Position numbers and translations under genes: made by a program
Part shown: piece by piece, positions 46,218 through 55,699 of the stretch
Layout of the letters: every line of letters starts with the position of its first letter
How positions within the stretch are numbered: position 1 is the first letter of the stretch
Source: Neckera pumila
Taxonomy: Eukaryota; Streptophyta; Bryopsida; Hypnales; Neckeraceae
DNA: 64,000 nt
Assembly: GCA_963969595.1 (NCBI GenBank)
Contig: OZ018412.1
Coordinates: 28,210,339-28,274,338, forward strand
Direction of reading: 5' to 3'
Notes under the pieces: generated by a model
What the model was told of the DNA's origin: nothing
Database searches by the model: none
What the model saw: only the letters and a program-made list of their open reading frames with translations

Positions 46218-48502
46218 ATGGATTAGCTGAGCCTACCATGAATCTAAACCGGCAGCCAAGGCACCTTGTTTATCATTTGCCGGGTCGTCGCCGACATGCA
46301 CAGCTACTTTTGCATCGACACATAGTTCATCTGAAAGCACAGCAAGAAGCATATTTTTCAGAATACTGAAACCGGACATTACAAATATGACTTTACGAAT
46401 ATATAGAGGAAAAAATCAAGTTTCTCAAGTTCATTGTCGACTTCCAGTGAATCTTCAATGGTGAAAAGATGCTAGTCAAACAAAGAAACATACTCAAAGC
46501 AGCTTCAAATATCTCTGGAGATGGCTTCTCATAACCAATTTCTGCCGAGATGATCAGTGCATCAAACCTGCCCTTGTCCGCAAAAGTCATGAGAGGAACG
46601 CGTCAGCGGATACAAGATATAGAAACTTATTGATGTAACGCAAGTGTGATGATAAATACTATTATCCTCGTCACATTCAATTGACAATATCGCTAATGAT
46701 TCATGAGAAGCTTGGTGGAAGATAGCATGCTTCGCATAAACGAAAAACGAAAAAGAGCCTTACAAAGTGTCAACCTGCAAGTCCCGCAAGATGGGTCGTA
46801 ACCTTGAATCGAAATTAGACACCACAGCCAGCTTTACTACATGACCAAAGGAGCAAATCGTTAGCCAAGAACGACAGGAATACCAGATATCAAAATTTTC
46901 GTTTTCAACGAGTCACAATGAGCTGCGAGAATTCATTCACCATATCATCCTCCAAACTAACCTCCCGCATTGCGAAGTCGTGTAAGTGCTTCAGGTGCTC
47001 CATTCGCTAATTTCCATGCATCGCCCCTGGCAAAATGCTGTCATGAAACCTCCATCAATATCAAAAGAAATTTAATCCAAAACGGGTGAACGGAACATTG
47101 AAATGCAAATCGAGACTGCGTATATGCTTACTATACTATGTCGATGAGCTTACTTGGTAGAGTTCCTCAAAGTAAGTCTCATCTGGACAGCCTGTTGCTG
47201 TAGCTACTGCGTATCGCCAGAAAGGCCTCCCATCTCCCTGCACATATGTATCATTAAGTCATTAATGTCGACCATCACTTTGAGCTCGTAAAAATAGTTA
47301 AATATACCTGCTTAGAACCTGCCCACCAGGGCAGACAGTAGCCCTGGGTCGCCTCCAAGGACACTAACCATACAGAGAGCTTATCAAGGATGTGAAAATG
47401 AGCAGTGTAGAAAGACAAGCTTCACTGACCTCATAGCGTAGCCGCTCTGGCCATGGCTCAGAAAATGCTTTCTTGAAGCCCTTCTTGATATCAGCCGCCG
47501 TAGCCTTCACACCTACATAAGTTACAAACAAAATTCCTAGTTGGCTTCAACAAATATGACATTGCAGAAGGTAAAGTAGAAGAGTGTCGTCAAACCAAGA
47601 CATAGAAGACCGGCACCAGGAAGAGATAACGACAAATTCCCAAAGAACAAAATTCATGGTTCTAAAATCACCAATTCAATTGATCATATTGTGAAAAACA
47701 TAACTGAGATGGGGCCATATTTTATATCACCAGCATCACTGAAGAACAAAGCATGTGCTGATGAGAAAACGAACAAAATGAAACAGAAGGTCTCACTCCA
47801 CATGCCCTACTCAAAACTGCCAAAGATACATGAGGCCCGATCTGGGACTCTTGGTCCATTCTGGGGTTACCCAACCGGAGAGGTTCTTCCGAAGAAGCTC
47901 ACAATTGACATACTCCAATGAGACATACATACATACATACATACATCCCGAAATTCAGAGCTAGATCCTAATCCAAGACTGTTCTCCAGCATTCCTAGCC
48001 CCCCGGATGACAAGGGTAGCTCAATGAAGTGCCCTACAACTCTCTCTCTCTCCCCATTCCACGTGACATTCCACACACCATATTTGGCACCAATGCGGGC
48101 GTAGACCTCCGGCACGGGCTGAGACGTCTCCAACAAGGTGCCTCCGACATCCAGTAAAAGCGCTCCATACGGCTGCTGCAGAGGAGTCTGGGATGATTCA
48201 TCACTCCCTGGAACGAATGAAGAGACCCATTCAGTCGTCGCACGAAGCACACAAGCAAAGAATCATGTCACAGAAGAGACAGGGATTGCGAATCATGGTG
48301 AGAACTCCAGTGAAATTGCACCGAAAACCAACCTACCTACTGTAGGTACCTGACCTGAGGTGGAGGAGGTAGCCGATCGCGAGGAGCAGGACGATTTAGG
48401 GCGCAGTCGGTGGGCCAGATTGGTGGACAGGCGGCCCCCTCCGCAGGAGGAGGCAGCAGGAGGCCACAATAACGTCGTCACCATGGCCCGGACCATCGCC
48501 AT
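46000..48502 (-). CDS. HDHD3-like HAD-superfamily hydrolase, organelle-targeted
   Basis: A haloacid dehalogenase-fold protein, probably a small-molecule phosphatase; the substrate is unknown. Ten exons: 48355-48502, 48079-48207, 47430-47512, 47308-47352, 47154-47237, 46962-47037, 46764-46836, 46494-46567, 46237-46330 and 46000-46078. All junctions are GT-AG and in phase: 885 nt, 294 aa. Motif I is LLLDVGGTLL, with D69 the expected nucleophile; the usual second Asp is Gly, as I recall for this subfamily. Motif II is VVSNFD (S195), motif III is GYEKPSPEIF (K227) and motif IV is HVGDDPANDKQGA (D252, D257). The first ~50 residues are Arg/Ser/Ala-rich without acids, which suggests a chloroplast or mitochondrial transit peptide. 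The start is the ATG at 48502. Exon 4 is a 45-nt microexon encoding ATQGYCLPWWAGSKQ. Confidence 0.85.
47641..47790 (-). repeat. Intronic sequence related to 39.8-39.9 kb
   Basis: It lies inside the second intron of the HAD gene. On the minus strand it shares, in order, 'cacatgc', 'tgttcttca', 'gat.ct.gtgatat' and 'aatatgatca' with the block ending at 39897. Its frame is broken by stops. Confidence 0.45.
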
Positions 48503-49370
48503 AACCCAATTTATGACTCCCAACTTGCAAACAAACCTAACTTACAAACAGACATATGAGTTGAAATGGAAGTATTGTAACATACAAGTCGCCCGCCAAC
48601 TGAAGCAGCATCGAAAGCACGTAACTCAAACACGAAACGAACGGGGGAATTGAGAATCTGATGAGCTTGGAGGTATGAATAGGTCCGGGTATGAATATCA
48701 GAGGTAAAGGATTCGGGTATCAATATCAGAGGTCCGTGCAGCTGTGAAAACTCCGGGTATCAATAGCAGAGGACCGTGCATGGAATAGGCTCCGGGTTTT
48801 CAATAGCCGGGGATCATAGAAATGGATCCGAGTTTAGGTTTTGGCGCGCATCATTTTTTGGTTTTTTGATCCGCTCCGGAACTCCTAGTTTTTTTGTCTT
48901 CCTTTGTGCGATTGTCGTTGTCTTCTCGTGCGGCTGTGGTTCTTGCTTCTCTAGGTATGCGTCACACCGGTCTTTGAGGAATCGAGGTGGTTCTTGCTTC
49001 TCTATTCCTCTGACTTCCACCGTTGCTGTTTGGAACGATTTTTTTGATAGTGTCTGGTTGTGCTTAGGGAGTTTTCAGCAAATTTGTGCTTCAAGGTCGC
49101 GCTTTAGGGTTTGTTGTGCGCATCAGTGTGTGTTGAATAAGCATCAGGTATGTTCTGGAAACCCTGGGCAATGGTTTCATTTGGGCAATGCTTTTGTCTT
49201 TGTTTGTGGTTCCTGCTTGTTTGTGCATTTTGTAGCCTAAAGGTAATCTTGCTTTCGGGTTGACGATTTTGGCGTCTTCAAACTTCTGCCGAGCTGTTGG
49301 GAAGAATGGAATTATTTTAATGCTCAAGGTGTGGAATTTCATCATAATCAGTTTCTATAATTTTTTGTCA
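48503..49370. other. Region between the HAD gene and the kinase locus
   Basis: Repeated 'ccgggtat(c/g)aatagcagagg'-type words near 48680-48800 form a short degenerate tandem. After 48830 the sequence is T/G-rich and may be the 5' leader of the locus that follows. The open frame at 48776-49240 begins in the tandem and has no motif, so it is not called. Confidence 0.35.
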
Positions 49371-49377
49371 GCAGGAT

Positions 49378-50145
49378 ATGGCATTAATTACAAGAGAGCT
49401 AGCAGCTGCTGCATTTCCTGAGCTTCCATTAAGGTTGTCTCAGCGTCAGTCAAGCAGTTGAATTCAACCGGTGACTCCATGGACTTTCTCAGATTTAGTT
49501 GCTTGGCCAAATTTTTTGGTGGAAGCGAGGCAATGCAGCGTTGGATTGGATGATCAAAGGAAGGTACATATAATTCCTATGGATTTTTTTGGACCATTGG
49601 ATGTGTGCAATGATGAAGTGGGTGTGAGAGGGGCCTTGGAGAACCTTCTTTTTCCTGCAATTTCAAAAGTGGTTGTTGAATTGGGCTGTCCTTTAAAGTA
49701 CAGATCTGGAGGGAGTGGATGGAGCTATAGTTTCACAAACATGGTAATATTGAACATGTCTATTCTTCAAGCTATGGGAGATAAAAGGAGATTGTCCGAA
49801 AGGGTTTTGGGAATGGGAAAGCGAATGGACCATGGCAATGGTTGTTGCCGACATCACAGCAACTGGATGAGGCGATTGCAAATTCGCCTAAACCACACTG
49901 TTTATTGAGCCAATTCAGCAGTTCTATGAAGACATGATCATGGGTGAATCCCGCTATGGATTCATTTCAAATTATAATCAGATAGTCTTTTCCAGAAGAG
50001 CCAGAGTAGTGACAGATAAGACTCTTGAGTTTTCACCCGTCATCTTAGTTGGCGAAGCTCCTGTTGAAGGATTCTTATATGGATCTTCTACAACAGATAA
50101 GCACCTTAGTAAAGATGGAAAATATTGTGTTGAGAAAATTAGATA
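49378..50145 (+). pseudogene. Nuclease-like domain fragment upstream of a kinase-like fragment
   Basis: A start-like segment (MALITRELAAAAFPELPLRL) is followed by an in-frame TGA. The frame then continues through ALENLLFPAISKVVVELGCP to about 49780. After that the reading must change phase at least once, near 49900, to reach FYEDMIMGESRYGFISNYNQ and the end at 50145. The order 'PW..LPT.QQLDEAI', then 'YGFISNYNQIVFSRR', resembles the PD-(D/E)xK nuclease-like half of Crinkler-type and fungal-type proteins, where a kinase domain follows. That family call is from memory of motifs. Stops and phase changes make it a pseudogene. Confidence 0.5.
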
Positions 50146-50692
50146 ACGATGGCTAATGAACTTCTTGCTAAACAATGAGACATGGTCGGCCTTCATCCAA
50201 AGTTTCACGGCTGCGAAGTGGCACGTGGTGGGCATCGGCAAGAAGAGCATGCATTAGAAAAAAATTCAGCCCAAAAGAGGTTTGCTTCCCTTTGAGACTC
50301 TTCCGAAGTTCCCCACAATGGAACAAAGGCCTCTATTCATCATCATGATGAATAGTATCTGCAATAAAAAAAATTAAAAATTAAAAAAAAATTAAAAAAA
50401 CTAAAAAAATACAATAAAAAAGTATTAAAAAAGTATTTAAAATATTTAAAATATTAAAATAATAATAAAAATAATAATAAAATAATATTTCAGATTGACG
50501 AGGATAGTTTTGGCCACATTAGATTTTGAAATTTTGAAATTTCGTATTTATTTTAATTATAATATTTTCTAAATATTTTCTAAATATTTTCTAAACTTTA
50601 TTATTGAATCGTTGCTTGTAGTTCAGGCCTGCAGTTCGCTGGCCAAAAAAAAAAAAAAAAAAAAAGTTTTTTTTTTTTTCGTTTAATCGGCC

Positions 50693-51120
50693 CGTATTCC
50701 ATTAGGAAAAAAATGAACCCTGGAAGGGGCTGCTTCATAGTGTAAGCTTCCCCTCCAGGGAACTCAACAGTGATTTACAATTAAAAAAAATTTAAAAAAA
50801 ATTTAAAATACTAATAAAATACTAATAAAAAATAACAAAAATAATAAAATAATAAAAATTGTAATGATTGCAGTCTGACATGGCATGTGTAGTGCCATGT
50901 CAGATCTGAAAATTTTGTAATTTTGAATTTATTTTAATAAAAAAAAAATTTAATGTTTTTTTAAGCAGTTCAGCTGCTTTGTTCCCTGCTATTCCACGCT
51001 GTTCCGCGCCTGCAGTTCGCTTTTGCAAAAAAAAAATTTTTTTTTTTTTTTTTTTTTTTTTGGCTTGCGTTCCCTACGTTCTCAGGTTTCACGGCCTCTT
51101 CCAGGGTTCAACTTTTTCCT
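50693..51120. mobile_element. MITE with ATTAGGAAAAA...GAACCCTGGAAG ends
   Basis: The left end ATTAGGAAAAAAATGAACCC, continuing TGGAAG, is matched in inverse by CTTCCAGGGTTCAACTTTTT, continuing CCTAAT. The interior is AT-only repeats and homopolymers. A target duplication is not clear. Confidence 0.5.
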
Positions 51121-52162
51121 AATGCCTGTTGTCTCGAGAACTCATAGCCCTCCCACGGGCTCAGTTCTCTTCTAATGCAGGATCTCCTCATTGATGGAAC
51201 GTATCCTTTTAGTGAATCTATCCATACCATCCCTCCTGAGGAGGTGGTGGGGAGTATCGCCGACATGCGGCAAGGAGCTTTGTGCTCGGCCTGGGAGACA
51301 ATCTTCTTGCTAAGTAAGAAGATGTATAAGCCTTTCAAATGTTGAAAGCACTTTGAGTTTTGGTTGAGAAGGTATTTCTTGTTTATAGGTAATGGCTTGA
51401 GCATACCTTTTACATTTCACTTTTACATTTTATTTTTACCTGAACATCTATATTCGACATCCATTTGTGAGCTAAATTCCTAAACTTCACAATAACTACT
51501 AATGATTATGATTATGATTATAATCTCAAGAATTAATTTATAATCATAATCTCAAGTACAAGTGAGCAACATCTAATTCACCGTAAGGATCCTTTTTGTA
51601 GGGCTTTGGGTTTTGTGCTAAGTTACAAAGGTTGTAATCACAATTAAAGAATACTAAAGATACTAAGATGCAACTTTTGAGTAGTTGAAGTAAATTAGTA
51701 TCAAGTATTTTTATTTGCTGAAAGATATAATAATTGTTACCACATTAGGCAATTTAGGAACACTAGATGTCCTAGATGGGTGGACATATCAGACAATTTG
51801 GACGGAACGGACAAACAATGTAACTACCTTAAAGTAGTCACATTGGGCAAATGACGGTCATTGGACGTCTTGGATAAGCGGACATATCGGACAGATTGGA
51901 CGGATAGTCCGTCTAATGTCCTTATTTAAGCTTACAATGATATAGGAGTGAAGAGTTTGCTTCCAAGAGAACGTGTTCCTAATTCTCTAAATCAAGGCTA
52001 CAATTTGAGGTGGTTTTCATAGTTCCCAATTCTTCTTTTTTGCAGCATTAGTGGTCTGTCTCGTTCAACTTCTAGTATGAAACTATATGGTTTGAACGGC
52101 CTAATCCACGAACCTCTTATTACCTTGGTCTTCAGATGTGTGGATTGATTACAGCCTTTTAA

Positions 52163-52213
52163 CCCCTAAAGAACCATCCAAACTAAGTTTTGGTCATCTC
52201 AGTCCTTTAAGGG
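52163..52213. mobile_element. 51-bp TTAA-flanked miniature, copy G
   Basis: CCCCTAAAGAACC at the left and CCTTTAAGGG at the right are flanked by TTAA at 52159-52162 and 52214-52217. Only the termini of the family remain, with a ~28-bp interior. Confidence 0.6.
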
Positions 52214-52731
52214 TTAAATTAACCATGACATCAATCTTTATTTGTTGAAGGCTTCTATGGCATTGTACAAATTGTATTAAGCCAAGGATTGTAAGTAAAC
52301 GTTGAATATGGGCAGTAGCTCTATCTCTTCTGGTTCTGGAGACAAATATGCAGGAAGAATTGTACAATACATTTAGTGAACATTATAACATGTTTTTCCA
52401 TGCAATTTTGCTGTAGTGTAATATGAAAAGAAGCAGCCACGATTTTTGCATTAATTAGTTGAGAAACTTTGCGCATAAGGACTAGCTTCTTGTGATGATT
52501 TTGGTACATGCATGCATCTTGCTTTCACTAATCAACTACAAATAGATTGTTTTACACCATATCTAACAGAATTAACGGATTGCTTGATACGTACTTTACT
52601 ATACCTGCAATTTGTTGCTGTTTAGTATATGGTTGTATGTTTTTCAATTTTTTAGAGATTATATCCAAGTTTAATTTTAGCCTCTCTTTTCTCATTTTAA
52701 CTTAAAGTTTGTACTTTTGCCCAGGTTGCCT

Positions 52732-53424
52732 CCAATAACGAGGGTTAGTTCTTTTGGTTGAGCAATCAAGAAGGCATCACCAAAAGTGATAATTGTGAAA
52801 GCTAAACGTGGTGGAGGTGGACAAGCTGTAGCTTTGGAGGTTGGAGAGAGAACACCTTTGGAGGTCAATCTCTCATCCTTTTTTGTCCTTGTGGTTGAAA
52901 ACTTTGTTGATTTGCCTCAGTATGACTTGATCGATATTGATGGATCTGATCAAGTCTTTGGCATGGATAAGTTCGGGAACTTGGTGGAGGGGAGATTCTT
53001 GAATGGTATACCCTTGGCACTGAAGTTTTTTGATCTATGAGTGCTGGATGCCTCTCGAGCATTTTTGCAAGAGCAAGTGGTGTACAAGAAGCTGGAGACT
53101 TTGCAAGGGCATTGCATCCCTGTGTTGTATGCTGTGGGACATGTACCACATTGCAATGTTGTGTACCTGGCATTGTTAGATGAAGGAAACCATAAGCTTG
53201 GGTCATCATTGATTACAAGGATGGTAAGGACCAAGATTTTAGGTGCTTTGGAGCAGATCCATAATCTAGGAATTGTGCACAACAGTATCAAGCTTTCACA
53301 TGTTTTACTTCATGACGGGAGTCTAAAATTCATTGGCTTTGAGGAGAGTCTTGTGGTAGCTGATGAGGAACTCTTCAGAAGTGAGGTGCAGTCTATGGAA
53401 GAACTCTTGGAAGTCTTGACATGA
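52732..53424 (+). pseudogene. Kinase-like fragment lacking catalytic residues
   Basis: The frame runs through an N-lobe-like part (KAKRGGGGQAVALEVGERTP, later GIPLALKFFDL, whose ALK would be the VAIK-type lysine region) to an in-frame TGA at 53038. It resumes in the same frame (AFLQEQVVYKKLETLQG, CIPVLYAVG) and ends at 53424. The catalytic-loop position reads GIVHNSIKLSHVLL, where HxDxxxxN would need an Asp, and the DFG position reads IGFEES. Both catalytic acids are gone. Together with the internal stop this is a dead kinase remnant. Order and style match the kinase half that follows nuclease-like domains in Crinkler/fungal-type proteins, so it probably belongs with 49378-50145. Confidence 0.6.
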
Positions 53425-53464
53425 GTTGGAGAATGGCAGTAAGGTAAATAACTTTTTAGTCTAA

Positions 53465-55049
53465 GGGCCGGTTTATACATTAGATGTTTTTCAGCCCCTT
53501 TGAAGGGTTGTGAGTTCCTTGGATTGCCAGGGTCGAGGGAACAGCCTTGCAGCTGCTGCGTGACGTGGCAGAATGACTGCCACGTCACCAAATAAATAAA
53601 TAAATAAATAAATATTTTTTTTGCTTTTTTTTTCATTTTAGATTCTTCAAAAAAAATTATAAAAAAAAAAAAATTTTTTGACAACGGACGTTCTCCGATC
53701 TGCTAGGGAAATAGCGTTGGGTGAGCAGGCCTGAAATGGCCCTTTAGTCCCCCCGAATCTCTTCTAATGCTTGGCCTAGGGTTGGATGGAAGGCCAGCCG
53801 GATTTGCCTTCATTCCAGCCCTCAATTTGGCTCCAATTCTTCCATCCGGCCCCAATTAATGTAAAACCCTCGGGCTGGATTCTAGGGCCCAATTTTCATG
53901 TGCTCTTGATTTTTCAATGCTCAATTAAAAAAATATAAAAAACACACATGTTTTTCTTTTTCTTCCTTTCTTTCCTATTTCAAAAAGAAAAGAAAAGTTT
54001 ATTCATTTATTTATTCCTTTTTCTTCCTATTTATCCTATTTCAAAAATAGGAAAAAATATTTTTTATTTTATTTTTTATTCCTATTTTTCCTATTCCAAA
54101 AAATGGAAAAATGATTTTTTTTACATTTTTATGAAACTTTTCATTTTTCTCCTTGCAATGAAATAATTTTGGTCCTTTCACTATACGGGTTTGAAATATT
54201 CACACCACTAAACCATAGAAAAATAGATTATGTATTACTTTTAGGTCAATGTGTTCAAATATAGATTATGTATTATTTTTATTATTTGGTGTGCACAAAC
54301 ATTGATTATGTATTGTTTTTAATCCGTGTGAGCAAATATAGATTATGTATATTTTTAATCAATATATGCAAACATAGATTCTATATTAGTTTTAATCAGT
54401 GTGCTTGATTTCCTAGTTAGAAAGTGGCCTTATAGTTACATTAGTTAAAATAAAGTACTGAAATCAAAATCAAAATCAACTTAGTTTACCAAACTCAATC
54501 AAGTATTAAACAACATTGGTAAACTTGCTAGATGTTAGCTAATTTACATTTTTGTAATGCTTGTAATTAGCTTCAATTAAGCCTCTGAACAATAACAGGA
54601 TGATAATTTTGCTTGCATTTATCCTTACTGTACTGCATCTTGCTAACTTGAGCAAGCCTGGGATTGACACCAGAGCCCCAAAACTTCAGCAATGCAGATT
54701 GAAGGAAGTTTCTTGAAAACACAATTAACAAGCATGTAATAAAAAAAGAAAACAAAGGACCTTGCATTAATAGACGGTGGAGGTTTGTACAATCCAACAG
54801 AGGGGCTCCATCCGGCCCAAGATAGGAGTTCGGGCCACCCAAAACCTCGTCCCGATTGCTCCCTTGGGGCCGGATGGTTTGGTGCCAAAACCATGCCACC
54901 TAAGGCGACACATAGGATGAGTTGTAGTTCCAACCAGCCCCAAGTTTAAAGCCCTTTGGACCAGATTTGGAGAAATTGAGTGATTCTGTTGGCCCAAACT
55001 TGGAGAGTTCTGGCCGGCCTTCAATCTGGCCCCAAGTATAAACCGGCCC
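53465..55049. mobile_element. Harbinger-like element, 1.6 kb, TSD TAA
   Basis: The left end GGGCCGGTTTATAC is matched by GTATAAACCGGCCC at the right. TAA flanks both ends directly (53462-53464 and 55050-55052). GGGCC ends with a 3-bp TAA duplication fit the PIF/Harbinger superfamily. Outer parts contain many GGCCGG and GGCCCCAA words, and the centre is AT-only with a (AAAT)n run at 53588-53612. No transposase is encoded. It may sit in an intron of the broken kinase locus, since 'gtaaata' precedes it and 'ttctcag' follows. Confidence 0.7.
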
Positions 55050-55460
55050 TAATCCACTTGTTCTTTTGTATTCCTTGCATAAAATTCTATGCTTCATTCC
55101 TAAGCTATACTAGTTGGCTAATTATTAGTTCTTTCATTCTCAGGTTTGAAGAATATTGGCAACGGTTTTTGATTGGTGAGGGAATTTTTGAGGGATGTTG
55201 TAGGTGCCTGGTCCAAGGGCAACATCGGCAACCTCGAATCTGCATGTGGAGATGGGAATGGAGAACATTAGTAAAGACCTAAAGCCCTTAACGCCTCAAT
55301 TCTTTTTCAATTTTTTGCACATTTTGGCTTATATCTTTTTACAGAAATATCATTTACTGCAATTTCATGAAATTGGGCATTAAGGAAGGTTGTCTCTTCA
55401 ATATGCAAGTGTTAGATTGGATGAATAAAATGTTTGTTGGACTACACAATATAGGAAAGT
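55050..55460. other. Intergenic or tail of the kinase locus
   Basis: After 'tctcag' at 55137-55142 a frame opens (RFEEYWQRFLIGEGIFEG...), which could be a last exon of the broken kinase locus. It has no recognisable motif. Confidence 0.25.
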
Positions 55461-55461
55461 A

Positions 55462-55645
55462 CCCCCCCCATTGAAACAATATTGTTTCATAGGGCCCGCA
55501 ATCCAATAAAGAAACTCAATTGTTGCAGTACTATCGTCAATATTGTAATAGTAAAGTTTCTTTACTAGATTGCGGGCCCTATGAAACAATATTGCAACAA
55601 CATTGACACAATGGGGGGGGGGGCGGGGGGGGGGGGGGGGGAGGG
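55462..55645. mobile_element. Foldback element with poly-C/poly-G ends
   Basis: The arms CCATTG...TGTTTCATAGGGCCCGCA and TGCGGGCCCTATGAAACA...CAATGG are inverted copies separated by a ~40-bp loop. The left end is a run of 8 C. The right end is 11 G, one C, then 17 G (55613-55641). It is compact, non-coding and strongly hairpin-forming. Confidence 0.65.
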
Positions 55646-55699
55646 TAATTCCCAATGTACACAATGCTTGGAAGAGCTCTGTTCATTGTCCAGAATATG

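Larger units (their letters stand above)
50146..52730. other. Low-complexity and transposon-filled gap in the kinase locus
   Basis: It separates the two halves of the broken locus. Contents: AT-only runs (50360-50490, 50780-50860), poly-A/poly-T blocks (50643-50680 and 51027-51060), one MITE and one 51-bp TTAA element (both listed). A GGAC-word repeat at 51775-51920 is shared with 32.4 kb. If the locus was once one gene this would be an intron, but its splice sites cannot be confirmed. Confidence 0.4.

Noticed and set aside
48776..49240. 154-codon plus-strand frame with hydrophobic stretches
   Set aside because: It starts inside a short tandem repeat and has no motif; its apparent membrane segments come from T-rich DNA. 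It is more likely the leader of the decayed kinase locus.
50643..51060. Poly-A followed by poly-T blocks as possible retrogene tails
   Set aside because: They are A-run/T-run pairs with no processed gene upstream and no target duplication. Simple-sequence expansion explains them better.
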